64,000 nt of DNA, from positions 2,418,001 through 2,482,000 of the forward strand of contig NZ_ARYH01000001.1 of assembly GCF_000685235.1 (NCBI RefSeq), written 5' to 3'. Source of the DNA: Hyphomonas adhaerens MHS-3 (GTDB lineage Bacteria > Pseudomonadota > Alphaproteobacteria > Caulobacterales > Hyphomonadaceae). Each line of letters begins with the position of its first letter. The stretch's first letter is position 1. The translations under genes and the position numbers were made by a program. The notes below the pieces were generated by a model. The model had not been told where the DNA came from, did not search any database, and worked only from the letters and a program-made list of their open reading frames with translations. Shown piece by piece: positions 47,053-54,720 of the stretch.

Positions 47053-48099
47053 ATGCCGGATTTTTCACCCTCTGAACGCCCCGATATGTCCGTGGAAGAG
47101 CTTAGTCAGAGTGACATCGCTGGATTTGTCGACCAGTCGGCGGTCCCGATCATGGCGCTCGACCGGGATCTGCGCTTTGTCTATGCAAATGACGCTTACT
47201 GCAATTCTTTCAGTTCACCGAGGGATCAGATCATCGGGCGATCTGTTTTCGACGTGTTCGAACTGGCTCCGGAAATGGAAGAGTCATTCAAAGCGAAATT
47301 CCTGCTTACATTTCAGGGAAAAAGAACGCGCTCGGATGTGCAGATGTCCATCGTTGCAGGCGCTGATGGGAAGAACAAACCCGTACACTGGCAATCGACT
47401 CAGGAGCCGCTTTTCGAGCGCGATGGAAAGGTCCGGTATATTGTCCAGAGAGTGGAGAATGTCACCCATCTGGTCGAACTCCAGGAAAGTCACGATGTCA
47501 TTGCGGCTGAATTGGACCATCGGGTGAAGAATTTTGTTTCTGTCATTCTCGCGACAGCAAGAATCACAAGCGCTTCAGCAACATCGGTCGAGCAGTACAC
47601 AGAGGACTTTTGCAGCCGCGTCGATTCAATGGCGCGTATTTATTCGCATATGTCATCACAGGGTTTGATGGGGCTTGATCTGCGGAGCATGTTTGAGGAC
47701 GAGCTGGCGCAGATTTCGAGCCAGAAAGCTATTCGATACAGCTTGAAAGGCGACGATGTAAAGCTGACGGGAAAGTCGACGCGGGACGGCGGTATGGTTA
47801 TCCACGAGTTCGTTACTAATGCGATGAAGTACGGTTGTTTCTCGCGTCCGGAAGGGCGGCTGGATGTCGAATGGGAAGTGTCGGACACTCACCTTCGCAT
47901 CCTGTGGGTGGAGTCTGGCCTGACCGGGATCAAGCCCCCTCAAAAAATTGGTTTCGGGACGCGCCTGACCGAAATGCTGCCGAATGCCAAAGTCACGCGC
48001 GACTACCGTGACACCGGGCTGGTCATAGAATACGTGGTGCCAATCGATCTGGTGATCAATGAGACTGAACATGATGAAAACTGGCTGTCGGCAGATTAA
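47053..48099 (+). CDS. PAS-HWE sensor histidine kinase of the general stress locus
   Basis: A soluble 348-residue sensor kinase, probably a PhyK-type partner of PhyR. The PAS domain (about residues 20-135: VPIMALDRDLRFVYANDAYC...) is followed by the HWE dimerisation helix with the phospho-acceptor in AELDHRVKN. The ATPase domain has the N box HEFVTNAMKYG, the W-x-E of ILWVESG and the G box GFGTRLTEM. No membrane helix is seen, so it senses an internal cue. GAGGA eight bases before 47053 favours this start. It is convergent with phyR (four-base overlap). Confidence 0.92.
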   Translation: MPDFSPSERPDMSVEELSQSDIAGFVDQSAVPIMALDRDLRFVYANDAYCNSFSSPRDQIIGRSVFDVFELAPEMEESFKAKFLLTFQGKRTRSDVQMSIVAGADGKNKPVHWQSTQEPLFERDGKVRYIVQRVENVTHLVELQESHDVIAAELDHRVKNFVSVILATARITSASATSVEQYTEDFCSRVDSMARIYSHMSSQGLMGLDLRSMFEDELAQISSQKAIRYSLKGDDVKLTGKSTRDGGMVIHEFVTNAMKYGCFSRPEGRLDVEWEVSDTHLRILWVESGLTGIKPPQKIGFGTRLTEMLPNAKVTRDYRDTGLVIEYVVPIDLVINETEHDENWLSAD

Positions 48100-48854
48100 C
48101 TGGCAGCCTGGGTCAACAAAGCCTGACTGATCACTGTTTTGACATGGTCTGCCCGGAAAGGCTTGGGGATCAGGAAAGCAGGCTCGTTTTCCCGCCCCGA
48201 GAGGAGGCGTTCCGGATAGGCGGTAATCACGATACTGGGCACTTTGTGGAATTTGAAGATTTCATCCATGGCGTCCAGGCCGGATGAGTTGTCGGCAAGC
48301 TGAATATCAACAAGCATCAGCCCGGGCCGGGTGGCGCGCGCCTGGTTTACGGCTTCTTCGCGCGTGGTTGCACGGGCGACCATGTTATGGCCAAGGCTTT
48401 CGATGATCTCCTTTAACTGGAAGGCAATCATCGCTTCATCCTCTATAATCAGGACTTCCGTCGCCAGCGAGGATGCAAGGTCTCGCTCTGCCTCTTTCAG
48501 GACGTTCGCCAATTCTTCTGGCCCGATTTTCAGGATTGATTCGACGGCGCTGGAATCGAGCTGTTCAACCGCTGTCAGGAACAGCGCGCGCCGGGATCGC
48601 GACGACAAATTCTGAAAGGCAGGAACCGAAAGGTTGGTTACGGGCAGCTTGGCGGGGTCCGCAAGAATCGAATCTAGCAATGAGAACAGGTCGATGCGGG
48701 TTTTTGGAAGAGGGGCTTCGGTTGGTTGCGGTTTCAGTACATGCTCCTGAAGCATGGCCTCAACGCACAGATCTCCTGCCATCTGGTCGCCCGTCATGGC
48801 TCGCGCATACCGGCGCAAATAGGGCAATTCCTTTGTAATAAGTTCGTATAACAC
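48096..48854 (-). CDS. phyR: PhyR, anti-anti-sigma response regulator
   Basis: Master activator of the alphaproteobacterial general stress response. The 252 residues have an N-terminal sigma-like domain (about 1-125: sigma2-like helix LPYLRRYARAMTG, sigma4-like region FQNLSSRSRRALFLTAVEQLDS) and a C-terminal receiver domain with VLIIEDEAMIAFQL, phospho-acceptor Asp in MLVDIQLAD, Thr in VITAYPE and Lys in LIPKPF. When phosphorylated it binds NepR and frees EcfG. It is transcribed away from nepR-ecfG. Confidence 0.96.
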   Translation of the reverse strand: MLYELITKELPYLRRYARAMTGDQMAGDLCVEAMLQEHVLKPQPTEAPLPKTRIDLFSLLDSILADPAKLPVTNLSVPAFQNLSSRSRRALFLTAVEQLDSSAVESILKIGPEELANVLKEAERDLASSLATEVLIIEDEAMIAFQLKEIIESLGHNMVARATTREEAVNQARATRPGLMLVDIQLADNSSGLDAMDEIFKFHKVPSIVITAYPERLLSGRENEPAFLIPKPFRADHVKTVISQALLTQAAS

Positions 48855-48890
48855 GCACGCGGCCTTTTATATTAGGATAGTATTTTGTAG

Positions 48891-48902
48891 ATTCCATGGA
48901 AT
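48891..48902. promoter_or_regulatory. Perfect 12-bp palindrome between phyR and nepR
   Basis: ATTCCATGGAAT is self-complementary and lies 37 bases upstream of phyR. Each half contains GGAAT, close to the EcfG -35 box GGAAC. On the plus strand a CGTT follows, but after 19 bases instead of the usual 16-17. It could serve a regulator or both divergent promoters. Confidence 0.4.
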
Positions 48903-49067
48903 AACAAAATGGCAACAAGACCGTTTAGTTATTTTGCTTTGGGAAAGCACGTTCTCTTACGAACTCATTCTTAACCCCATTGGGGCACGATCTGGACCAT
49001 TGTACGGCAGATGAACGCTAGGGTACGTTCGAGGGCCGTTGGCGATTCATGTCTGGGGACGATTGTT

Positions 49068-49277
49068 TTGGGGAAGTTAGCGAAGTCGCGGGTGGCGACA
49101 ATCGAGCCGTATCGGCAACCAGCGTCAACACGCTCAAATCGGGGAAGGCTGGAAGGAGCAATCGGAGATGCATTGCGGGCAAGCTTTAAACCTGTGCTGG
49201 ATGAGCCGTTGCCTGAAAGGTTGCAGGGAATGATCGACAAGTTGCGTGCTGAGGAACAACAGAAGAAAGGCCGCTGA
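49068..49277 (+). CDS. nepR: NepR anti-sigma factor
   Basis: A small anti-sigma factor that holds EcfG inactive until PhyR is phosphorylated. The NepR core is clear: AIGDALRASFKPVLDEPLPERLQGMIDKLR. The start is uncertain: I give the TTG at 49068, which has GGGGA eight bases upstream and yields 69 residues; GTG 49092 and ATG 49011 are also in frame. Its stop is two bases before the ecfG start, so the pair is translated together, which keeps sigma and anti-sigma balanced. Confidence 0.88.
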   Translation: MGKLAKSRVATIEPYRQPASTRSNRGRLEGAIGDALRASFKPVLDEPLPERLQGMIDKLRAEEQQKKGR

Positions 49278-49279
49278 TT

Positions 49280-49921
49280 GTGACTAAGGTGACTCCGGTT
49301 TGTCAGGAAGAACTACCGGATTCTGGGAATGAGTGGTCGTTCGTTGACGAGCTTGAGCGGCTGATCCCGGAGTTGCGGGCCTTTGCGCGTAGTTTGTGCC
49401 GAGAGCGCGAACTTGCGGATGATCTTGTTCAGGATACGTGCCTGAAAGCGTGGCAGGCGATCGATTCATTCGATCCAGGTGCGCCGATGAGGCCATGGTT
49501 GTTCCGAATTCTTCGAAATGAGTTTTATCAATATTCCCGGCGTTCGTGGCGCTCGACACCGCTTGATCAGGAGGTCGCCGAGAATACACTCGTGGCGCCG
49601 GCAAATCTGGATGCCAAAATCGATTTCAAAGTGCTTCAGGCAGCAATGTCTGACCTTCCGGATGTGCAACGTGAGGCGCTGATTCTCGTTGTTGCGGCTG
49701 GGTATACGTATGATGAGGCGGGTGAAATCTGCAACTGCTCGGCAGGCACGATCAAAAGCCGGGTCAGCCGGGCACGTGAGGCGGTCGTTTTCAAGATGCA
49801 GAGGGCCGACATTGGCCAGGTCGGTGGTTCAACCCGCGACGAGAGCCGTACGGCGAACGGCCATATCGACCTGATTTCCGACATAGAATCGCTCGCGCGG
49901 GGGCTGTTCAGCGCCGCGTGA
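49280..49921 (+). CDS. ecfG: EcfG-type ECF sigma factor
   Basis: The sigma factor of the general stress response, 213 residues. Sigma2 (about 22-90: ELRAFARSLCRERELADDLVQDTCLKAWQAIDSF, PMRPWLFRILRNEFYQYSRR) and sigma4 (about 115-170: LSDLPDVQREALILVVAAGYTYDEAGEICNCSAGTIKSRVSRARE) are both complete. A roughly 40-residue polar tail follows. The GTG start lies directly after nepR. It should recognise GGAAC-N16/17-CGTT promoters. Confidence 0.95.
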   Translation: MTKVTPVCQEELPDSGNEWSFVDELERLIPELRAFARSLCRERELADDLVQDTCLKAWQAIDSFDPGAPMRPWLFRILRNEFYQYSRRSWRSTPLDQEVAENTLVAPANLDAKIDFKVLQAAMSDLPDVQREALILVVAAGYTYDEAGEICNCSAGTIKSRVSRAREAVVFKMQRADIGQVGGSTRDESRTANGHIDLISDIESLARGLFSAA

Positions 49922-49928
49922 TCCAATG

Positions 49929-50141
49929 TTAGCTGGCGTTTTCCGATCCTTCGAACTCATCGAAGGCCTGATCGGCACGAGCAAGCCGCTCGCGTGCGCG
50001 ATCCCGTATATGCTTGACCGTATCCGTTGGCGGAAGCAGGCCAGCTTCAGCCGCCGCGTCCTTCAGTGAAGCGTAGGCGCGGGACTGTCTGGAACTCGGG
50101 GCACTTGTGCGCCGGCCGAACAGGGAGAACCTGATTGCCAT
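49929..50141 (-). CDS. Small hypothetical protein beside ecfG
   Basis: A 70-residue protein convergent with ecfG (seven bases between stops). The start at 50141 has AAGGAG about eight bases upstream. The sequence is basic at the N-terminus (MAIRFSLFGRRTSAP), then helical with many Arg/Ala/Asp residues (KHIRDRARERLARADQAFDEFEG). No membrane segment. I do not recognise the family. A GGAAT-N17-CGTC element about 150 bases upstream suggests control by EcfG. Confidence 0.72.
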   Translation of the reverse strand: MAIRFSLFGRRTSAPSSRQSRAYASLKDAAAEAGLLPPTDTVKHIRDRARERLARADQAFDEFEGSENAS

Positions 50142-50291
50142 AACCCAATCTCCTTGCATCCTTGCAAAACATGCCACTGGCACGTGCTGCAGGGTGAGCG
50201 GGCCGCTTTCTCGGAATTGTCCGGGGCTGTCGCGCCGCCCAGCCGCTCGTTTGGAGCTTATGGTGGAATAATACCGGCAATACGCCTGTTT

Positions 50292-50317
50292 GACGAATTA
50301 TATTTTTCTTAGATTCC
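50292..50317 (-). promoter_or_regulatory. Candidate EcfG-dependent promoter
   Basis: On the minus strand GGAAT (50317-50313) is followed after exactly 17 bases by CGTC (50295-50292), one mismatch in each box from GGAAC and CGTT. It points toward the small gene at 50141, leaving a leader of roughly 140 bases. Confidence 0.4.
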
Positions 50318-50364
50318 CGTGGCAGGCGAGATAAAAGACGATTGTTGCGCCGCACAAATCGCGG

Positions 50365-50844
50365 TTAGCGGCGTCGCCCGGTGGGATTATCCGGCGTGAC
50401 TTCGTCAGAGTTGGGCAGGCGCACATTGCCGACGGAACCGAAGATCTGCTCCCACAGGCCGAGTTCCCGGCCACGAGTCGGGGTTTCACGCGATGCGTAA
50501 TTGATGACCTGGCCGTCTTCCGCGGAGTATTGGAGGACTTCCTCGACCTTGTCGTCGGTGCCGAAAGCGATGGCCGTGATATTCCGCGTTTTCACCCGTG
50601 GGCGATAGAATGCGACCCGCTCTTGCAGTTCGGACATGTAGATCCAGGTATTGTCGTCGAACAGGCTTTTGGTCGATGGTGAACCAAGCTGCGCCAGCAC
50701 GGTTGAGCGCGTGTCTTCACCGGGCTGGATTTCGCTAGGCTGAGCCTCATCCGCGACATAGCCGTGATAGTCGCGGCTGGGCGTAAGGCACGCAGTCAGC
50801 GGAAGGGCCAGAAGGCCTACGGCCAGAATTGCGCGTCGCGCCAT
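50365..50844 (-). CDS. bamE: Outer-membrane assembly lipoprotein BamE (SmpA/OmlA)
   Basis: A 159-residue lipoprotein of the BAM complex that inserts beta-barrel proteins in the outer membrane. The signal ends at lipobox L-T-A-C. The SmpA/OmlA fold is seen in PGEDTRSTVLAQLGSPSTKSLFDDNTWIYMSE and ITAIAFGTDDKVEEVLQYS. AGGAG seven bases before the start at 50844 excludes the longer frame. It is divergent from the bc1 chaperone gene, a conserved alphaproteobacterial arrangement. Confidence 0.92.
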   Translation of the reverse strand: MARRAILAVGLLALPLTACLTPSRDYHGYVADEAQPSEIQPGEDTRSTVLAQLGSPSTKSLFDDNTWIYMSELQERVAFYRPRVKTRNITAIAFGTDDKVEEVLQYSAEDGQVINYASRETPTRGRELGLWEQIFGSVGNVRLPNSDEVTPDNPTGRRR

Positions 50845-50927
50845 CGGCAAACTCCTGATAATGGTCCGCGTCAGACCTAGCGGCAGCGGGATGGCTTTGG
50901 CAAGCACATCAGTGCAGGAGAATATCA

Positions 50928-51500
50928 TTGGCTGGCATCTGGAACCCGTTTCGAAATGTGAACGCGCAGAAACAGCGGGCAGATGCGCTGTATCGCGGCC
51001 TGATGGCGGCAGCCTTGTCACCAGAGGCTTATGTGGCGGGTGTCGTACCGGATGATATGGACCATCGCGTCCAGATGGTCGGCCTCCACGCCGCAATCCT
51101 GGTCTGGCAGCTCACCCAGAGGCCTGAAAGTGTGCTTCAGCGCCTGCCTCAGCTGATCCATACCCGTGTATTTGATGGATTTGATGCCTCCCTGCGGGAA
51201 ACCGGTGTGGGGGATGCGTCGATCGCCCGGAAGGTGCGCAAACTGGCAGAGCATTATTACGGCCTCGGTAAGGCGACTGCCGATTCCTGCTCCAGGCCGG
51301 ACGCCGAGCGCGCTGCTTCGCTTTCGAACGTTCTGGAACGTAATCGGGTTGCAACTACTGGGCGCGAAGCGGAGCTGGCACAATACCTGGTGGCAACCGC
51401 ACAGGCCTTCGAAGCCGCCGCATCCGAGGCCTTTTTGTCTGGTACGCCGCCGTGGTTGAGCTTTCCTGCGACAAGCATACCCGGCGTTGCCAAGGTCTGA
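50928..51500 (+). CDS. Ubiquinol-cytochrome c chaperone (CBP3 family)
   Basis: A 190-residue homologue of mitochondrial CBP3, needed for cytochrome bc1 assembly. The start is a TTG at 50928 backed by AGGAG seven bases upstream. Family blocks are ALYRGLMAAALSPEAY, DHRVQMVGLHAAILVWQL and HTRVFDGFDASLRETGVGD, then helical C-terminal sequence. It lies 56 bases before plsX, where many relatives have an extra yceD gene. Confidence 0.9.
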   Translation: MAGIWNPFRNVNAQKQRADALYRGLMAAALSPEAYVAGVVPDDMDHRVQMVGLHAAILVWQLTQRPESVLQRLPQLIHTRVFDGFDASLRETGVGDASIARKVRKLAEHYYGLGKATADSCSRPDAERAASLSNVLERNRVATTGREAELAQYLVATAQAFEAAASEAFLSGTPPWLSFPATSIPGVAKV

Positions 51501-51556
51501 GGCGCGCCTTAAACAGCGCGAACGGCTCTCAATAGGGCCTGAATCCGGAAGGCGCC

Positions 51557-52591
51557 ATGACTCGCGGAACGATCCTGTCAGTTGATGCAATGGGAGGCGA
51601 CCACGCACCAGGCGTGATCGTCGATGGCGTTGCCGTGTTTCTGAAAGAACGAGCCGACTCGAAAGTGCTTCTTTTCGGCGATGAGGCGTCCCTCACGCCA
51701 TTGGTCGCTGCCCATCCGGGGCTTTCCAGTCGATGCGAGATTATTCACTGCGACCACAAGATCACCAGCGATATGAAGCCAAGCCAGGCGTTGCGCCGCG
51801 GCAAGGGGTCGTCCATGTGGAATGCGCTGGAAGCCGTGAAGGAAGGTCGGGCAAACGCCTCCGTGTCGGCGGGCAATACCGGCGCGCTGATGGCCATATC
51901 AATGCTCGTCTTGCGCAAGATGGACGGTGTTCACCGCCCCGCCATGACGGCCATGTGGCCGACGCTTGCCGGGCGTTCGGTTGTCCTCGATGTCGGCGCA
52001 AACGTTGAGGCGGATGCTGCCCAGCTTGTGTCGTTTGCAATCATGGGTGAAGCCTATGCCCGCGCGACACTTGGGAAAGAACGACCGACGATTGGTCTGC
52101 TGAATATTGGCTCTGAAGAAATGAAGGGCCATGAAGAAGTGCGTCAGGCGCACGAGATTCTGCGGGCCGCCGATCTGGACCTGGACTATCGGGGTTTTGT
52201 CGAAGGCGACGATATTTCCATGGGCGCGGTGGATGTGGTCGTCACAGACGGCTTTACGGGCAATGTCGCCTTGAAGACGGGTGAAGGCGTGGCGCGCATG
52301 CTCGGCACCCGCGTGCGCGAAGCGTTGATGAAGAGCCTTGCAACCAAGGCGGGCGCAGTGCTTGCCTCTTCGGGGCTCAACCAGCTCCGTGAGCAGATGA
52401 ACCCCAGCAATGCGAATGGCGGTGTTTTGCTTGGTCTCGGCGGTGTCTCGGTCAAGAGCCATGGTGGAACGGATGCCCAGGGCTTCGCCACCGCTTGCCG
52501 TTTGGCGGCGGATCTGGCCACAAGTCACTATCCGGAAGAGGTTGCAGCAAACCTCGCGCGCATCCAAAAGAAAGGGGCGGCGGCTGGCTGA
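51557..52591 (+). CDS. plsX: Phosphate acyltransferase PlsX
   Basis: Converts acyl-ACP to acyl-phosphate at the start of phospholipid synthesis. The 344 residues begin [19 protein letters not shown] and include [39 protein letters not shown] and [13 protein letters not shown], all PlsX landmarks. It works with fabH, 26 bases downstream, linking fatty acid initiation and membrane lipid synthesis. Confidence 0.97.
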   Translation: MTRGTILSVDAMGGDHAPGVIVDGVAVFLKERADSKVLLFGDEASLTPLVAAHPGLSSRCEIIHCDHKITSDMKPSQALRRGKGSSMWNALEAVKEGRANASVSAGNTGALMAISMLVLRKMDGVHRPAMTAMWPTLAGRSVVLDVGANVEADAAQLVSFAIMGEAYARATLGKERPTIGLLNIGSEEMKGHEEVRQAHEILRAADLDLDYRGFVEGDDISMGAVDVVVTDGFTGNVALKTGEGVARMLGTRVREALMKSLATKAGAVLASSGLNQLREQMNPSNANGGVLLGLGGVSVKSHGGTDAQGFATACRLAADLATSHYPEEVAANLARIQKKGAAAG

Positions 52592-52617
52592 ACAGGCCAC
52601 CTCACAAAGGAATCAAG

Positions 52618-53589
52618 ATGGCACGGCGTAGTTTCATCCGCGGGACAGGTGGTTATCTTCCCGAAAGAGTTCTGACCAATGACGACCTGTCTGCACTGGT
52701 CGAGACATCCGATGAGTGGATTCAGGAACGTACGGGAATCAAACGCCGGCATATCGCTGCCGAAGGTGAGCTGACATCCGATATTGCGACGGCTGCGGCC
52801 CGGTCTGCGCTTGAGGCCGCGGGCATTCCAGTTTCCGATGTCGACCTGATCGTGCTGGCGACGACGACGCCGGACCAGACTTTCCCGGCAACCGCGACAG
52901 CCGTTCAGGCAAAGCTTGGCATGACAGGCGGGGCCGCTTTTGATGTCCAGGCTGTTTGTTCCGGATTCCTGTTCGCACTGGCGACGGCGGATTCGATGCT
53001 GAAACAGGGGCTTTTCAATACGGCTCTTGTGATCGGCGCAGAAACTTTCACGCGCATTCTTGATTGGTCTGACAGGGGCACGTGCGTTCTATTCGGTGAC
53101 GGCGGTGGCGCGGCGGTCCTGCAGGCTGAGGAATGGGACGGCGACAAGCTGGCAGGTGTCATCACCCACCATATCCGTACCGACGGCACCAAATCTGATC
53201 TGCTCTACGTCGATGGCGGCGTCAGCTCCACGGGGACGATCGGGCACGTGCGCATGGAAGGAAACCGGGTCTTCCGTCATGCGGTGACCAATATCTCTTC
53301 CGCCATTCAGAGCATCTATGATGAGACCGGCCTGACAGGCGATGATATCGACTGGTTCGTGCCACACCAGGCCAACAAGCGTATTCTCGACGGTGTGGCG
53401 AAGAAGATGAACATCGCCGAAGAGAAGGTGATCGTTACCGTTCAGGAGCACGCCAACACATCGGCCGCTTCCATCCCGCTGGCGCTGAACCATGCGGTTC
53501 GCTCCGGCCGGGCGAAAAAGGGCGATCTGATCCTGTCGGAAGCGATGGGCGGCGGTTTTTCCTGGGGCGCCAGCCTATTCCGCCTTTGA
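52618..53589 (+). CDS. fabH: 3-oxoacyl-ACP synthase III FabH
   Basis: Condenses acetyl-CoA (or another short acyl-CoA) with malonyl-ACP to start fatty acid synthesis. The 323-residue protein starts at 52618 with AAAGGAA upstream. The triad is complete: Cys114 in [11 protein letters not shown], His in VPHQANKRI and Asn in [11 protein letters not shown]. Normal length; second gene of the plsX-fabH unit. Confidence 0.97.
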   Translation: MARRSFIRGTGGYLPERVLTNDDLSALVETSDEWIQERTGIKRRHIAAEGELTSDIATAAARSALEAAGIPVSDVDLIVLATTTPDQTFPATATAVQAKLGMTGGAAFDVQAVCSGFLFALATADSMLKQGLFNTALVIGAETFTRILDWSDRGTCVLFGDGGGAAVLQAEEWDGDKLAGVITHHIRTDGTKSDLLYVDGGVSSTGTIGHVRMEGNRVFRHAVTNISSAIQSIYDETGLTGDDIDWFVPHQANKRILDGVAKKMNIAEEKVIVTVQEHANTSAASIPLALNHAVRSGRAKKGDLILSEAMGGGFSWGASLFRL

Positions 53590-53662
53590 TTTCAGGCGAC
53601 AAGCACGACATTTTCAAGGATATTAGCTGACGGGGACGATAGTAATCCGTTAACAATCCTTG

Positions 53663-53670
53663 GCTACATC
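53663..53670 (+). promoter_or_regulatory. Candidate -10 box of ihfA
   Basis: GCTACATC matches the alphaproteobacterial -10 pattern GCTANAWC exactly and lies 22 bases before the ihfA ATG. The -35 region is weak. Confidence 0.4.
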
Positions 53671-53692
53671 TTAACCAGATCGGGAGAATCCC

Positions 53693-53986
53693 ATGTCCAA
53701 CCAGACCATCACCCGCGCCGAAGTGACTGACAAGATCGTCGGAGAGGTCGGGCTCACCCGGCAGGAATCGTCGGATCTGCTCGACCGGACGCTGGATATG
53801 ATCGGCGCGGCACTGGAGCATGAGGATGAGGTGAAGCTTTCCCGGTTCGGCAATTTCGTCGTGCGGTCCAAGGCCGCTCGCGAAGGCCGCAATCCCAAAA
53901 CCGGGGAGGAGGCCACGATCGCTGCACGGCGCGTTGTCACCTTCCGCCCGTCGCCGATGCTGAAGGCGCAGGTCGACAACAAATAG
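53693..53986 (+). CDS. ihfA: Integration host factor subunit alpha
   Basis: A 97-residue DNA-bending protein of the HU/IHF family that works with IhfB. It has the dimerisation helices (ITRAEVTDKIVGEVGLTRQESSDLLDRTL) and beta arm with GRNPKTGEEATIAARRVVTFRPS, where the Pro at the arm tip intercalates. The alpha-type LSRFGNFVVR strand supports IhfA over IhfB/HU. GGGAGA lies upstream. It is followed by a MerR-type gene 20 bases on, as in most alphaproteobacteria. Confidence 0.95.
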   Translation: MSNQTITRAEVTDKIVGEVGLTRQESSDLLDRTLDMIGAALEHEDEVKLSRFGNFVVRSKAAREGRNPKTGEEATIAARRVVTFRPSPMLKAQVDNK

Positions 53987-54006
53987 CTATCCAGGAAGGA
54001 ATGGAC

Positions 54007-54489
54007 ATGAGCGCCAGCCGGGCCCGAATCGAGAAATCCGCGACCGCATTCCGGTCTATCGGCGAAGCCGCTTCGGAACTCGGCATTGAGACACATGTCA
54101 TCCGCTACTGGGAAAGCAAGTTTCCGCGTGAGGTCCGACCGGTCAAACGTCCCGACGGACGGCGCATGTTCCGGCCGCAGGACGTCGATGCGTTGCGGGC
54201 CATCCAGATTCTCGTGCACGAACGTGGCATGACGCTGAAAGGCGCCAAGGCGCTGATCGCGGAGCAGGGCATGTCCGCTGTCCTGTCCGGTGAGGCCACG
54301 CTGGGCGCCGGTGCCCCCGCAGGCAGCAGCCCCGCGCGGGATCTCCAGAAGACCGTGGCAAAGGCCTTCACCGACGAGAGCGGGGATGCCCTGACCGACG
54401 CGCGTCGTGCGCGTCTTGAAGACGCCCTGACGGAACTGTCGGACATTAAATCCCGTATCGATGCTGTGCGGGGCCGCCGCGCAGCCTGA
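54007..54489 (+). CDS. MerR-family transcriptional regulator
   Basis: A 160-residue MerR-type protein without the metal-binding C-terminal loop. The start at 54007 has GGAAGGA six bases upstream; the ATG at 54001 lies too close to it. The DNA-binding wing region is FRSIGEAASELGIETHVIRYWESKFPREVRPVKRPDGRRMFRPQDVDALRAIQILVHERGMTLKGAKALI. The C-terminus is a low-complexity linker and a coiled coil (ARLEDALTELSDIKSRI). It always follows ihfA in this group, but its regulon is not established. Confidence 0.93.
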   Translation: MSASRARIEKSATAFRSIGEAASELGIETHVIRYWESKFPREVRPVKRPDGRRMFRPQDVDALRAIQILVHERGMTLKGAKALIAEQGMSAVLSGEATLGAGAPAGSSPARDLQKTVAKAFTDESGDALTDARRARLEDALTELSDIKSRIDAVRGRRAA

Positions 54490-54542
54490 ACCCACATAAT
54501 CAATTGCGGAACCGGGGTGGCTTGGCTAAAAGCCGCCAGTGT

Positions 54543-54619
54543 CGGAGCGTGGCGCAGTATGGTAGCGCACTCGCCTGGGGGGCGAGGGGTCGTAGGTTCG
54601 AATCCTATCGCTCCGACCA
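54543..54619 (+). tRNA. tRNA-Pro (anticodon GGG)
   Basis: A 77-base gene with encoded CCA. The acceptor arm CGGAGCG pairs with CGCTCCG. The anticodon stem CTCGC/GCGAG encloses CTGGGGG, giving GGG. The T-arm contains GTTCGAATC. Confidence 0.97.
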
Positions 54620-54681
54620 TTTTCCGCCGGTTCGCCTGCGGCGAACACATCGATCCAGTAAATCGATTTGAGGCGGAAAAT
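54619..54681. repeat. Three-way-junction inverted-repeat element abutting tRNA-Pro
   Basis: A perfect 10-bp outer stem (54619-54628 with 54672-54681) encloses two perfect inner hairpins: GTTCGCC/GGCGAAC (54630-54636, 54640-54646, 3-base loop) and ATCGAT/ATCGAT (54649-54654, 54662-54667). It begins at the last base of the tRNA CCA. It may be a dispersed palindromic repeat or a processing and termination structure for the tRNA. Confidence 0.75.
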
Positions 54682-54720
54682 ACCCGAAGCGTAAGCGAGG
54701 GCTCTCCCTCCCTCACCCAA

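Noticed and set aside
48898-48925. GGAAT-CGTT as an EcfG promoter for nepR-ecfG
   Set aside because: The spacer is 19 bases, beyond the usual 16-17, so it is kept only as part of the palindrome observation.
54105-54720. Minus-strand frames carrying an IGFEPTTPRPP-like stretch across tRNA-Pro
   Set aside because: This is the familiar false translation of a tRNA gene and flanking sequence; it overlaps the tRNA, merR and the three-way repeat.
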